A stretch of 11,037 nucleotides of DNA from Firmicutes bacterium CAG:460 (GCA_000437355.1 FR899768.1:2158-13194), one strand, 5' to 3'; numbered from the stretch's first letter, positions 1 through 6,885 are shown. Notes: generated from the sequence alone by a model not told the origin. Made by a program: numbers and translations.

Positions 1-1
1 A

Positions 2-79
2 TGCCATTATTCCATTGATGAAATCATAAAAATAGCAAACACCTATAACTTAGAAATAATAATAAAAGATAAGCAATAA
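2..79 (+). CDS. 3' end of an unidentified plus-strand gene (partial)
   Basis: An open frame enters from the left edge and runs 25 codons to a TAA at 77-79, encoding a short tail rich in Ile and Lys (ends NLEIIIKDKQ). It is followed within a base or two by a terminator hairpin, which is what the end of a real gene should look like. The fragment carries no motif I recognise, so no function is assigned. The remaining doubt is that a frame this short can stay open by chance in AT-rich DNA; the adjoining terminator and the convergent gene beyond it are the main support. Confidence 0.5.
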   Translation, partial: CHYSIDEIIKIANTYNLEIIIKDKQ

Positions 80-120
80 AAAACTTCATATCATTTTAAG
101 ATACGAAGTTTTATTTTTTT
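80..120. terminator. Bidirectional rho-independent terminator
   Basis: The arms AAAACTTC (80-87) and GAAGTTTT (105-112) pair, with an inner TATC/GATA extension and one A-C mismatch at 88/104, around loop 93-99. A T-run (114-120) follows on the plus strand and an A-run precedes the left arm, so the hairpin can stop transcription from both convergent sides: the plus-strand gene ending at 79 and the minus-strand gene ending at 119. Confidence 0.85.
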
Positions 121-823
121 ATTTATTAAATTTAGCAACTAATGCATCAAACATGTTTTCACAAGCTTTTAAGAAAGCTTCTTTATCAGCAGTAAAATCA
201 ACTGGTACATCATCATGTTCTTCTGGAATTTCTTCCACACTTGGCATTGGAGCAACTTTTTCTGTATAAGCTGGAACTTCTGCAACGCTTTGAGCTTCTA
301 CTGGTGCTTCAGGCATAATTGGTGCCACTGGAGCACTTGCTTCTGGCATTTGTGGAGCAACTGGAGCATCATTCATTACAATTGGACTTTCCACAACTTC
401 TGGTGTTTGAACTGGAGTAGCTTGAACAACTGGTTCAACATTTACTTCTGGAGTTTCTAAAGTAACTTCTTCATGAACAACAGGTTTATAACTATTCTTT
501 AAAGCTTCAAATGAAGCAACTGGTAAAGTTAATTGTTTAAAGAAAGTATCTTCACTACTTAAAACATTTCCAACATTAACATATTCCATTTGATTACCAG
601 AAATAATTAATCTTAAAGCTTCCTTAACAGCATTCCATTCACTATCAGGAACAATAACTAAACTTCCATTTTCTAATTTAGAAACTAAAATAATTGGTAA
701 TCCCATTGTACCATTCATTTCATTATCTAAAACAACATACTCTCCACCATTACTTTTAAAAGCAGTAACAATTGGTTTTTCCAAAACATTTCCAGATACA
801 GTATTTATCTTTAATTTTTCCAT
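119..823 (-). CDS. Hypothetical cytoplasmic protein with Pro/Val/Glu-rich linker
   Basis: This 234-residue protein is not one I recognise. Three parts are visible: an N-terminal region of about 112 residues that looks globular (hydrophobic strands near 28-32 and 43-58, helix 63-73); a low-complexity linker, about 113-209, rich in Pro, Val, Glu and Ala with a twofold APVAPxMPEA repeat at 153-162 and 164-173; and a short C-terminal amphipathic helix, about 212-233. There is no signal peptide or membrane segment, so it is probably cytoplasmic. I chose the ATG at 823 over the in-frame TTG at 832 because the SD GAAGGGA (834-840) is 10 bases from the ATG but almost touches the TTG. A near-consensus promoter and a visibly less AT-rich coding sequence than its neighbours suggest strong expression (inference). 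It is monocistronic, between its promoter and a terminator. Confidence 0.8.
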   Translation of the reverse strand: MEKLKINTVSGNVLEKPIVTAFKSNGGEYVVLDNEMNGTMGLPIILVSKLENGSLVIVPDSEWNAVKEALRLIISGNQMEYVNVGNVLSSEDTFFKQLTLPVASFEALKNSYKPVVHEEVTLETPEVNVEPVVQATPVQTPEVVESPIVMNDAPVAPQMPEASAPVAPIMPEAPVEAQSVAEVPAYTEKVAPMPSVEEIPEEHDDVPVDFTADKEAFLKACENMFDALVAKFNK

Positions 824-856
824 ACTATTCAAATCCCTTCTTTTTTATTCTCTTTA

Positions 857-885
857 ATTATAACAAATTATTTTATCTTTTTCAA
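857..885 (-). promoter_or_regulatory. Strong sigma-A-type promoter of the linker-protein gene
   Basis: Read on the minus strand it is TTGAAA (880-885), a 17-base spacer, then TATAAT (857-862) preceded by TGt, an extended -10. The -35 lies inside the 3' end of yutD. This is the best consensus match in the window. The predicted start near 850 gives a leader of about 27 bases before the ATG at 823. Confidence 0.8.
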
Positions 886-1146
886 TATAAAATATTTACA
901 TCCATAAGCACAACAATTTTCAATATATTCTTTTACTTTACTTATATCATTAATTGCTTTAAAATACTTATTATCTTTATCATTAAACCCTTTAAGTCTT
1001 ACTTTACCATATGCATAATCTCCTAAAATATAATCAAAACCATCATAATATTCTGTAATCTTACCCTCTAAATCTTCTATATTTAAAGCATCTTTAACAT
1101 TTTCGATTACTTCATATTTTTTATCATCTATAACAACAATTTCCAT
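868..1146 (-). CDS. yutD: YutD-like protein (DUF1027 family)
   Basis: A 92-residue protein matching the small YutD family of Bacilli across its length. It has the GDYAYGKVRLKGF block at 42-54 (Bacillus YutD has a closely similar GDWGYGQLRLKGF) and a C-terminal CCAYGCKYFILKK block at 78-90 with family-typical cysteines. The molecular function of the family is not established. The frame stays open upstream to 1203, but the ATG at 1146 is chosen because a near-perfect AGGAGGG lies just ahead of it, family members begin at this point, and the longer form would overlap the preceding gene. It starts 8 bases after the stop of the upstream tail-anchored protein gene and is probably cotranscribed with it. 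In Bacillus subtilis yutD also lies a few genes from yunB, so the proximity here looks ancestral. Confidence 0.88.
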   Translation of the reverse strand: MEIVVIDDKKYEVIENVKDALNIEDLEGKITEYYDGFDYILGDYAYGKVRLKGFNDKDNKYFKAINDISKVKEYIENCCAYGCKYFILKKIK

Positions 1147-1154
1147 AAACCCTC

Positions 1155-1982
1155 CTAAACTAAAATAAATAATACTATACCTAACAACATTAATACTGTA
1201 CAAATAACACTTAAAACTAATAATATATCTACATACCCATTACCACTAGTTACTTTATTATTTTCTTTTACTATTCTCTCTATTTCTTTTTCTAACAAAT
1301 ACTCTTTATTAATAGCATTTTCTCTTATCTTAAAATAATCATATACTTGTGAATTAATCTTATCTATTTCACTACTATCTAAATTCTTAACATAATCATA
1401 ATTATAATTAATCATTTCATATGCTAACGCATTTAATAAATGTTTTTCTTTTGGTAATATTATTTTAACATTTTCTTTCATTTCTATTCTAAAATATCTA
1501 TCTATTTTCAAAATATCTTTAGCATGTAAATAATTAAACGATACCCTCAAAGGATTAGTTGCATAAGGAGTATATAATAAATCATAAAACTCTCTTACTT
1601 CATCATTAGTTATATAAAAATTTAATTTCTTTTTTATAAACATATCTATTAATTCTTTTTGTATTATTATAAAATATGGATTTCTTTTTCTAAATTTATC
1701 ATTATTATTAGCATTCTCAAACTCATAAAACAATTCCATATTTGATAAAAATACTTCTACATCCATTTTACTATATCCAAACTTACATAAGTTTTCTTTT
1801 AATAAATCTTCATCGCCCATTACTTTAGGATTTATTATATCAAGTTCACTGTATATACTAACAAGCATTCTAATAACCACTACTAAGAAAGAGTTATACA
1901 TAACTCCTTTTACATTATCATTACTATCTAAGTAACAATCACAAGCTTTAGTAAATGCATTATTAATAAATACTTTATCCAC
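1155..1982 (-). CDS. Hypothetical tail-anchored membrane protein
   Basis: The family of this 275-residue protein is unknown to me. Most of it is a hydrophilic, largely helical domain rich in Asn, Lys, Tyr and Ile, with charged heptad-like stretches near 200-245. A single hydrophobic segment (about 252-275) runs to the very C-terminus, and no N-terminal signal is visible. That arrangement predicts a tail-anchored protein with its bulk in the cytoplasm. Translation starts at GTG 1982, with AAGGTG a suitable distance upstream. It has its own promoter after yunB and is followed 8 bases later by yutD, so it leads a two-gene unit. Its place next to the sporulation gene yunB is suggestive only. No enzyme motif was seen. 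Confidence 0.75.
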   Translation of the reverse strand: MDKVFINNAFTKACDCYLDSNDNVKGVMYNSFLVVVIRMLVSIYSELDIINPKVMGDEDLLKENLCKFGYSKMDVEVFLSNMELFYEFENANNNDKFRKRNPYFIIIQKELIDMFIKKKLNFYITNDEVREFYDLLYTPYATNPLRVSFNYLHAKDILKIDRYFRIEMKENVKIILPKEKHLLNALAYEMINYNYDYVKNLDSSEIDKINSQVYDYFKIRENAINKEYLLEKEIERIVKENNKVTSGNGYVDILLVLSVICTVLMLLGIVLFILV

Positions 1983-2002
1983 TATTCTTCACCTTACACA
2001 AA

Positions 2003-2030
2003 ATTATACCACACATTTTACTACTTGCAA
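2003..2030 (-). promoter_or_regulatory. Promoter of the tail-anchored protein gene and yutD
   Basis: On the minus strand: TTGCAA (2025-2030), a 16-base spacer, then TATAAT (2003-2008) with TGg directly upstream (extended -10). The predicted start near 1996 leaves a leader of only about 14 bases, containing the SD of the GTG start at 1982. Confidence 0.7.
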
Positions 2031-2068
2031 ACAAGAATATCACTACTTTTACCTGTACTTAACACAAA

Positions 2069-2794
2069 TTATTCAATTTGTTTTGTTAAACTATTACTTT
2101 TACTTTGAATTAAACCACCATAAACTTCAGGAACTCGACCATTTACAACAGTTGATGCCACTAAAACATCATAATTAATTTTATTACTCTTTTCCACCAC
2201 TGGACTTATTAAATTTGTATCAAGCACAACAGTAACATATATTTCCACTAAAGCATTATTAATTCCATAATCAGTAATTTTAGTTTTAATATTAGTTAAA
2301 ACTGAACCCACAAAATTAATTGGAACATAAATACTTGGACCTAAATTAGATAAAAACATACTTTTACTATTTATAAACATTGGCATTTTTAGAGCAATAC
2401 CATTTTTTCCACTAACTATATTTTTAAGATTAATATTATTTTCACCATGTTCTAATTCACTAATTGCACTTTCAAGTTCTTGCGTAACAACCTCTAAAGC
2501 AAAATATGCTTGGTCCATATCATATGTTACATAAAGTATTTCACCATCTTTATTTTTATTAATAACTATAATATCTTTCATTACATCATCTTTTAACAAA
2601 TCATAATTAATATTATTACTTAAAAAACTCTCCATAAACTCATTTAATTTAATAAAAGATACTTCTATTAAATTATCACTAGCTACTCTACTATATATAT
2701 TAAAAAGTAAAATTGTCAAAAAAAATATCAAAGTTACTACTCCTAAATAAACCTTCGATATTTTAACTATTTTTCTTTTCTTAAACTTTTTCAT
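2069..2794 (-). CDS. yunB: Sporulation protein YunB
   Basis: This 241-residue protein resembles YunB of Bacillus (about 254 residues), a protein made in the mother cell under sigma-E and needed for normal spore formation. A Lys/Arg-rich N-terminus is followed by one membrane segment (about 16-33), placing the rest outside the membrane. Family features visible are the acidic-hydrophobic region around 100-125, the SNLGPSIYVPINFVGSVLTNIK-type stretch near 148-170 describing a conserved Gly-Pro-containing core, and the NALVEIYV strand with a nearby VVLDT. The precise biochemical role is unknown. The ATG at 2794 is 14 bases after the upstream gene's stop; no SD is evident and the start codon lies in a small inverted repeat, so translation may depend on coupling to the gene before it. 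No clear terminator follows. Confidence 0.85.
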   Translation of the reverse strand: MKKFKKRKIVKISKVYLGVVTLIFFLTILLFNIYSRVASDNLIEVSFIKLNEFMESFLSNNINYDLLKDDVMKDIIVINKNKDGEILYVTYDMDQAYFALEVVTQELESAISELEHGENNINLKNIVSGKNGIALKMPMFINSKSMFLSNLGPSIYVPINFVGSVLTNIKTKITDYGINNALVEIYVTVVLDTNLISPVVEKSNKINYDVLVASTVVNGRVPEVYGGLIQSKSNSLTKQIE

Positions 2795-2808
2795 ATTAAA
2801 TAATATGA

Positions 2809-3615
2809 TTATATAACAGATTTTATAAATAAAACTAATCCCACTACAAACACTATTATAACTAATGCTATTAATATTTTAATTCCTATTCCTAACTTTT
2901 CTTCATCTACAAAATCATTACTATCTTCTTCAAAATCTTTCTTCTTAAATAAATTATCTGTATAAAAAGAATTATCTATTACTTCTTCTTTATCCTTATT
3001 TTCTTTCTCTTTTTCTTTTACTTCTGTAATTGTAGTTACACTAGTAATACTATCATAAACTTGTGTATTATCTTCACCCTTTAAATCTGTTAATATATCT
3101 AACGGGTCAATATCTTCTTTAACACTTTCCTTTTTCTTAGCTTCATTTATTGTAATAGTATTTATTAAATTCATTAAATTTTCTTCTGGGTCAATCTTTT
3201 TTTCTTCTGTATCTTCTTTTACATCTAAATTCAAATTATTTAATATATCATATTGTGTATTTCTTAACTTCTTAGCTCTAATTTCTTCATATGTTTCAAC
3301 TTTTTCATCTTTAGCTTTTTCCAAAACTTTAGTTAAATCATATTCTTTTGTATCATCAACACTTATTCTACTTACTTCTTCTTGAGGTTCTATTCTAATA
3401 CTTTTTCTTTTCGGAGCACTATTATATCTTTTATCAAGAATTTTTTTAATTTGTTCAACATCTATTTCTTTTTCTTGATTACCAATAACTGTGGCATTAC
3501 TACGCACACTAAAATTATCCAAGGCACTATCATTTATTTCTTTATATAAATCACTATTTTTAGCAACCCTTGACATACTTCTAGATTCATTATATTTATC
3601 AATTCTTGTTTCCAT
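2809..3615 (-). CDS. Hypothetical charged, tail-anchored protein
   Basis: This 268-residue protein is dominated by Lys, Glu and Asp and probably disordered over much of its length. An N-terminal METRIDKYNESRSMSR block looks like a conserved short motif. Predicted helices around 115-150 and a highly charged KEKEKENKDKEE stretch follow. A single hydrophobic segment (about 243-265) ends four residues from the C-terminus, predicting a tail anchor with a cytoplasmic body. I do not recognise a functional family. The frame stays open upstream to 3696, but ATG 3615 is chosen because AGAGG (3624-3628) lies 8 bases ahead and the promoter covers the upstream extension. It is the first gene of an operon with yunB, 14 bases apart, which hints at a sporulation or envelope role (inference). 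It diverges from the ferredoxin gene. Confidence 0.75.
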   Translation of the reverse strand: METRIDKYNESRSMSRVAKNSDLYKEINDSALDNFSVRSNATVIGNQEKEIDVEQIKKILDKRYNSAPKRKSIRIEPQEEVSRISVDDTKEYDLTKVLEKAKDEKVETYEEIRAKKLRNTQYDILNNLNLDVKEDTEEKKIDPEENLMNLINTITINEAKKKESVKEDIDPLDILTDLKGEDNTQVYDSITSVTTITEVKEKEKENKDKEEVIDNSFYTDNLFKKKDFEEDSNDFVDEEKLGIGIKILIALVIIVFVVGLVLFIKSVI

Positions 3616-3634
3616 TTTCAAAACCTCTATACTC

Positions 3635-3663
3635 ATAATAACATATTTAAGAATATTTTTAAA
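3635..3663 (-). promoter_or_regulatory. Extended -10 promoter of the charged protein gene and yunB
   Basis: On the minus strand, TATTAT (3635-3640) is preceded by TGt, giving an extended -10. A weak -35 (TTTAAA, 3658-3663) lies 17 bases upstream. It faces away from the ferredoxin promoter, the two -35 elements being about 10 bases apart. Confidence 0.5.
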
Positions 3664-3673
3664 GCATAAATAA

Positions 3674-3702
3674 TTGATTTTTTTAAAACTATCCACTATA
3701 AT
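3674..3702 (+). promoter_or_regulatory. Promoter of the ferredoxin gene
   Basis: TTGATT (3674-3679), a 17-base spacer and a perfect TATAAT (3697-3702). The expected start near 3709 falls at the SD AAAGGAGGG (3707-3715), so the mRNA would carry a leader of only about 11 bases with the SD at its 5' end. Confidence 0.7.
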
Positions 3703-3719
3703 AAAAAAAGGAGGGCATA

Positions 3720-3911
3720 ATGAAGAAACTAAATGTTAATGAAAATTGCATCGGCTGTGGAATGTGTGCTGCTATTGACCCCGAACATTTTGAAATAGTT
3801 GATGGTCTATCACAAGCTACAAATAGTGATAATTTAGATAGTAAGGACCTAGAAAATGCTATAAGTTCTTGTCCAACTGCAGCTATCGAAATCATTGAAG
3901 AAGAAAATTAA
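3720..3911 (+). CDS. fer: Ferredoxin, single [4Fe-4S] cluster
   Basis: A 63-residue acidic electron carrier of the monocluster bacterial ferredoxin type. Cluster ligands are the CIGCGMC motif (Cys10, Cys13, Cys16) and Cys51 in the C-terminal SCPTAAI motif, giving CxxCxxC plus CP. The spacing allows one [4Fe-4S] cluster; a second CxxCxxC motif is absent, so this is not a 2x[4Fe-4S] clostridial ferredoxin. It resembles Bacillus Fer, somewhat shortened. The redox partner cannot be told from the sequence. The start is fixed by a strong AAAGGAGGG 4 bases before ATG 3720. It is transcribed alone, divergent from the charged protein gene and convergent with rluB. In other Bacillota a similar ferredoxin gene can lie near rluB, so the neighbourhood is not surprising. 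Confidence 0.93.
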   Translation: MKKLNVNENCIGCGMCAAIDPEHFEIVDGLSQATNSDNLDSKDLENAISSCPTAAIEIIEEEN

Positions 3912-3942
3912 AATGCTAAGTCTCTAAACTTAACATTTTTTT
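3910..3942. terminator. Bidirectional terminator between ferredoxin and rluB
   Basis: AAAATG-C-TAAG (3910-3920) pairs with CTTA-A-CATTTT (3929-3938) with one C-A mismatch around an 8-base loop, followed by a T-run to about 3942. The minus-strand side ends in a T-rich stretch too. The left arm overlaps the ferredoxin stop codon and the right arm contains the rluB stop codon, so one hairpin ends both genes. Confidence 0.8.
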
Positions 3943-4649
3943 AATGCATATAATTTTTTAATTTCTTTAATACTAAGTTTCCTATATTCACCAGATTTAA
4001 GTCCATCTAAAGTTAAAAAGGCATAACTTACCCTACTCAATTTAATAACATCAATTCTCATACTTTCAAATATTTTTTTAACAATATGATTTCTTCCTTC
4101 AACAATTGTAAGTTCCACAATTGATGTGTTCTTTTCTACATCCTTTTTTCTTACTTTAAATCTTTTTATATCAACTTTTCTATTATCAATAACAATACCT
4201 TTTTTTAATTTATTTATATCATCCTTATCAAGTACTTTATTTATTTTAGCAACATACGTTTTTTCTATTTCATAACTTGGATGCATAAGCATATTAGCAA
4301 AATCTCCATCATTAGTTAAAATAATTAAACCTGTTGTATCATAATCAAGTCTTCCAACTGGATATATTCTAGCTTCAGTATTTATTAAATCCCTAACTGT
4401 TATTCTTCCCAATTTATCTTCCACACTACTTATTACTTGTCTCGGTTTATTAAGTAAATAATATTCATGTTTTACATCCTTATTTATAATAACACCATCA
4501 ATACTTATTATATCATTAGCTAGAACTTTAGTACCTAGCTCAGTTATTACTTTACCATTTACTAACACTTTACCATGTCTAATTAAATCTTCTGCTTTTC
4601 TTCTTGATGCATAACCATATGATGCTATAACTTTTTGTAATCTTTCCAT
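3930..4649 (-). CDS. rluB: 23S rRNA pseudouridine synthase RluB (RsuA family)
   Basis: A 239-residue enzyme that converts a uridine of 23S rRNA (position 2605 by E. coli numbering) to pseudouridine. An N-terminal S4 RNA-binding domain (about 1-60, starting MERLQKVIASYGYASRRKAE) precedes the RsuA/RluB catalytic domain. The signature GRLDYDTTGLIILTNDG spans 99-115 with catalytic Asp102. The Lys-Thr-Tyr motif (130-132) and the C-terminal EGRNHIVKKIFE block are family-typical. ATG 4649 is chosen over the in-frame TTG at 4664 because the SD AAGGAG lies between them and the S4 domain begins at 4649. The gene follows spmB, as in Bacillus subtilis, but has its own promoter, as expected for a housekeeping function beside sporulation genes. 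Confidence 0.93.
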   Translation of the reverse strand: MERLQKVIASYGYASRRKAEDLIRHGKVLVNGKVITELGTKVLANDIISIDGVIINKDVKHEYYLLNKPRQVISSVEDKLGRITVRDLINTEARIYPVGRLDYDTTGLIILTNDGDFANMLMHPSYEIEKTYVAKINKVLDKDDINKLKKGIVIDNRKVDIKRFKVRKKDVEKNTSIVELTIVEGRNHIVKKIFESMRIDVIKLSRVSYAFLTLDGLKSGEYRKLSIKEIKKLYALKKC

Positions 4650-4668
4650 ATTGGTCTCCTTCAATTAA

Positions 4669-4677
4669 ATTATAACA
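4669..4677 (-). promoter_or_regulatory. Extended -10 promoter of rluB
   Basis: A perfect TATAAT (4669-4674, minus strand) is preceded by TGt at 4675-4677. No good -35 is seen at 17 bases (only TTTTAA, 4692-4697), consistent with an extended -10 promoter. It sits in the short gap after spmB, letting rluB be expressed independently. The predicted leader is about 13 bases. Confidence 0.6.
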
Positions 4678-4702
4678 TGATTTTAAATAAATTAAAACAA
4701 TA

Positions 4703-5221
4703 TTAGAAAAATATCGCCGTTAAAATAAAAGCAATTGTAATACCAATTAAGTCCGCAATTAACCCCACTACCAAAGAATACCTTATTTTTTTTACTCCAA
4801 TTGAACCAAAATACAAAGCTAAAACATAAATTGTGGTATCAGTACACCCCTGAAGAACACTTGCAAGTCTTCCAGCATAAGAATCAGGTCCATAATTCAT
4901 AAATATATCATTCATTATAGCTAAAGTAGCAGTACCTGATATCGGTCTTAAAATAGCCATTGGTAAAATATCTAAAGGAATGTTAAATTTCATTAAAAAT
5001 CCTTCAAAAACTCTTAATATTTCATAAACAAAATTACTATCAAGAAAAATATTTATTGCAAAAACCATCGCTAAAACATTTGGAAATATATTAACAGATA
5101 TCTGTAACCCTTCTTTAGCACCTTCTAAAAAAGAATCATATAAATTAACTTTCTTTATAAAACCATAAAAAACAACAAAAAAGACAAAAAGAGGTATAAC
5201 TATCTTAGATAAAATGTTCAA
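4703..5221 (-). CDS. spmB: Spore maturation protein SpmB
   Basis: A 172-residue integral membrane protein with about five hydrophobic segments, carrying the nucleoside-recognition/Gate fold shared by SpmA and SpmB. Family landmarks are RPISGTATL (92-100), the YGPDSYAGRLAS block (110-121) and QGCTDTTIYVLALYFGS (124-140), followed by KKIRYSL. In Bacillus, SpmA and SpmB act together in spore core dehydration; the transported species is not settled. Translation starts at TTG 5221, with GAGG 6 bases upstream. The start overlaps the spmA stop as TTGA (5218-5221), implying translational coupling. No ATG lies near enough to replace it. It is the last gene of dacB-spmA-spmB. Confidence 0.93.
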   Translation of the reverse strand: MNILSKIVIPLFVFFVVFYGFIKKVNLYDSFLEGAKEGLQISVNIFPNVLAMVFAINIFLDSNFVYEILRVFEGFLMKFNIPLDILPMAILRPISGTATLAIMNDIFMNYGPDSYAGRLASVLQGCTDTTIYVLALYFGSIGVKKIRYSLVVGLIADLIGITIAFILTAIFF

Positions 5222-5799
5222 TTTTTACCTCGCTTTCTTATAAAATAATCTATTAACACAGCTCCAATACATGAACAAAATGTTGCAATAGCACCAGGCA
5301 CAATTATTTCTGAAGGATTAACTGACCCATACGATATTCTTAAAGCAAGCACAGTTGTTGGTACAATTGTTACTCCTGCTGTATTTAAAACTAAAAATGT
5401 AATCATCGGTACACTAGCAGTATCTTTTTTATCATTTATTTTTTGCAGTTCACTCATTGCTTTTAATCCAAATGGTGTTGCAGCACTTCCAAGTCCCATC
5501 ATATTAGCAGCAATATTTGAAGCTATATAACCTAAAGCAGGGTTATCTTTTGGAACACTTGGAAAAAGTTTTGATAAAATTGGCTCTAAAAACTTTGCAA
5601 ATTTAACAAGTAACCCAGCATCTTCAGCAATTTTCATAATGCCACTCCATAAAACTATAACAGGAAATATAGATAACATAAGCTCCAAAGCCTCTGCCCC
5701 ATTAGTTAAAATACTTTCATTTATATTTGTAACATTACCAGTTAATAAGGAATAAACAATACCAATAATTATTAAGAAAAACCAAATATAACTTACCAT
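5218..5799 (-). CDS. spmA: Spore maturation protein SpmA
   Basis: A 193-residue multi-spanning membrane protein of the SpmA branch of the nucleoside-recognition/Gate family, the partner of SpmB in spore core dehydration in Bacillus. Landmarks are WSGIMKIAEDAGLL (51-64), GLGSAATPFGLKAM (102-115) and NTAGVTIVPTTVLALR (139-154). The frame is open upstream to TTG 5829, but ATG 5799 is preferred: alignment to Bacillus SpmA begins at this MV-x-x-IW sequence, and GAGGTGG stands just ahead. The ATG lies within the last codons of dacB (7-base overlap), and the gene ends in a TTGA overlap with spmB, so all three are tightly coupled. Confidence 0.93.
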   Translation of the reverse strand: MVSYIWFFLIIIGIVYSLLTGNVTNINESILTNGAEALELMLSIFPVIVLWSGIMKIAEDAGLLVKFAKFLEPILSKLFPSVPKDNPALGYIASNIAANMMGLGSAATPFGLKAMSELQKINDKKDTASVPMITFLVLNTAGVTIVPTTVLALRISYGSVNPSEIIVPGAIATFCSCIGAVLIDYFIRKRGKN

Positions 5800-6869
5800 C
5801 CTAGCCACCTCAAGAACTTTGTCCACCAACTAACATATTCTTTTACTTCTTCTTTTTTAACATAAATATTTTCTTTTCTAATAACATTGCCATTTAAACT
5901 AACACTTACATAACCCACTACATCTCCAGAAGAATATTTTTCTTCATCAAACAAATCATAATTTACATCAATTTTATCTTTATTTTTATTTTTTACACTT
6001 ATATATATATCTTCATCTAAATACAATGTATCATTTTTATAAACTTTTTCATCTTTTATCTTTATATTATCTTTACTAAGTACTTTAACTGCTTCATAAT
6101 TTCTAAATATTTCTTCATACATATTTTTATGGTCTAAAAAGTCATTTCCATCATTTAATGTTACCACCACAACATTTATATTATTTCTAGAAGCAGTTGT
6201 TACCAGTGTTCTTCTTGCTTTTTTGGTAAATCCTGTTTTACCCCCTGTAATATAATCTTCACTATGTAACAATTTATTTTTATTTGTCCATCTATAAGTT
6301 TTATCACTTGACTTAGCAACATAATTTTTAGTACCAAATATTTCTCTAAAAGTTTTATTATTCATAGCATACTTTGTTATTAAAGCCATATCATAAGCAG
6401 TAGAATAATTAGCACTACCATCATTTTCCTCTAAACCATGAGCATTTACAAAATTACTATTTTTCATTCCTATATTACTTGCTAGTTCATTCATAAGGTG
6501 AGTAAATCCTTCCATAGAACCTGCAACATTCTTAGCTAAAACAACCGCTGCATCGTTACCACTTCGCATAATAAGACCATAAAGTAAATCTCTAATTGTT
6601 ATTTTTTCCCCAACATTAATATATATAGCACTACCATATGCTTTTAAAACTTCTTTTCCTACAGTTATTTCTTTATCAATATCAATATTTTCTATTGTAA
6701 CTATCGTTGTCATTATTTTTGTAATACTTGCAATCAATCTTTTGTCATCTTTATTTGCATCAAAATATACATAATCATTATCTAAATCAACTGCTACCAT
6801 ACTTGAAGCACTTATAGCAACAACATTAAATGGTATTAAAAGCATAATTAATAGTAATATTTTTTTCAT
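5793..6869 (-). CDS. dacB: D-alanyl-D-alanine carboxypeptidase, DacB/DacF type (PBP5*-like)
   Basis: A 358-residue exported penicillin-binding protein (peptidase S11) that trims the terminal D-Ala of peptidoglycan stem peptides. It has a signal peptide (about 1-20), then the three active-site motifs: SITK (48-51, nucleophile Ser48, Lys51), SGN (103-105) and KTG (211-213). A C-terminal beta-rich domain (about 265-335) follows. The protein ends in a Trp-rich amphipathic tail (YVSWWTKFLRWLGW, 345-358) expected to lie on the membrane. Leading an operon with spmA and spmB identifies it as the sporulation carboxypeptidase that controls cortex cross-linking in Bacillus. DacF is the other candidate name, since the two paralogs cannot be separated by eye. 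ATG 6869 follows AGGGGA at a good distance. Confidence 0.92.
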   Translation of the reverse strand: MKKILLLIMLLIPFNVVAISASSMVAVDLDNDYVYFDANKDDKRLIASITKIMTTIVTIENIDIDKEITVGKEVLKAYGSAIYINVGEKITIRDLLYGLIMRSGNDAAVVLAKNVAGSMEGFTHLMNELASNIGMKNSNFVNAHGLEENDGSANYSTAYDMALITKYAMNNKTFREIFGTKNYVAKSSDKTYRWTNKNKLLHSEDYITGGKTGFTKKARRTLVTTASRNNINVVVVTLNDGNDFLDHKNMYEEIFRNYEAVKVLSKDNIKIKDEKVYKNDTLYLDEDIYISVKNKNKDKIDVNYDLFDEEKYSSGDVVGYVSVSLNGNVIRKENIYVKKEEVKEYVSWWTKFLRWLGW

Positions 6870-6885
6870 TAAAATCCCCTATAAA

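Noticed and set aside
215..460. Open frame of 81 codons on the plus strand, rich in Trp, Phe and Asn
   Set aside because: It is the antisense shadow of the Pro/Val/Glu-rich linker coding sequence, has no SD, and its composition is not that of a real protein.
772..1026. Open plus-strand frame opposite the linker-protein promoter and yutD
   Set aside because: It lies antisense to a well-supported YutD family gene and a strong promoter, and its Phe/Ile-rich product arises from A/T-rich complement.
3491..3895. Open frames 3491-3673 (plus) and 3689-3895 (minus) around the ferredoxin
   Set aside because: The first is antisense to the charged protein gene and the second antisense to the ferredoxin; neither has an SD or conserved motif.
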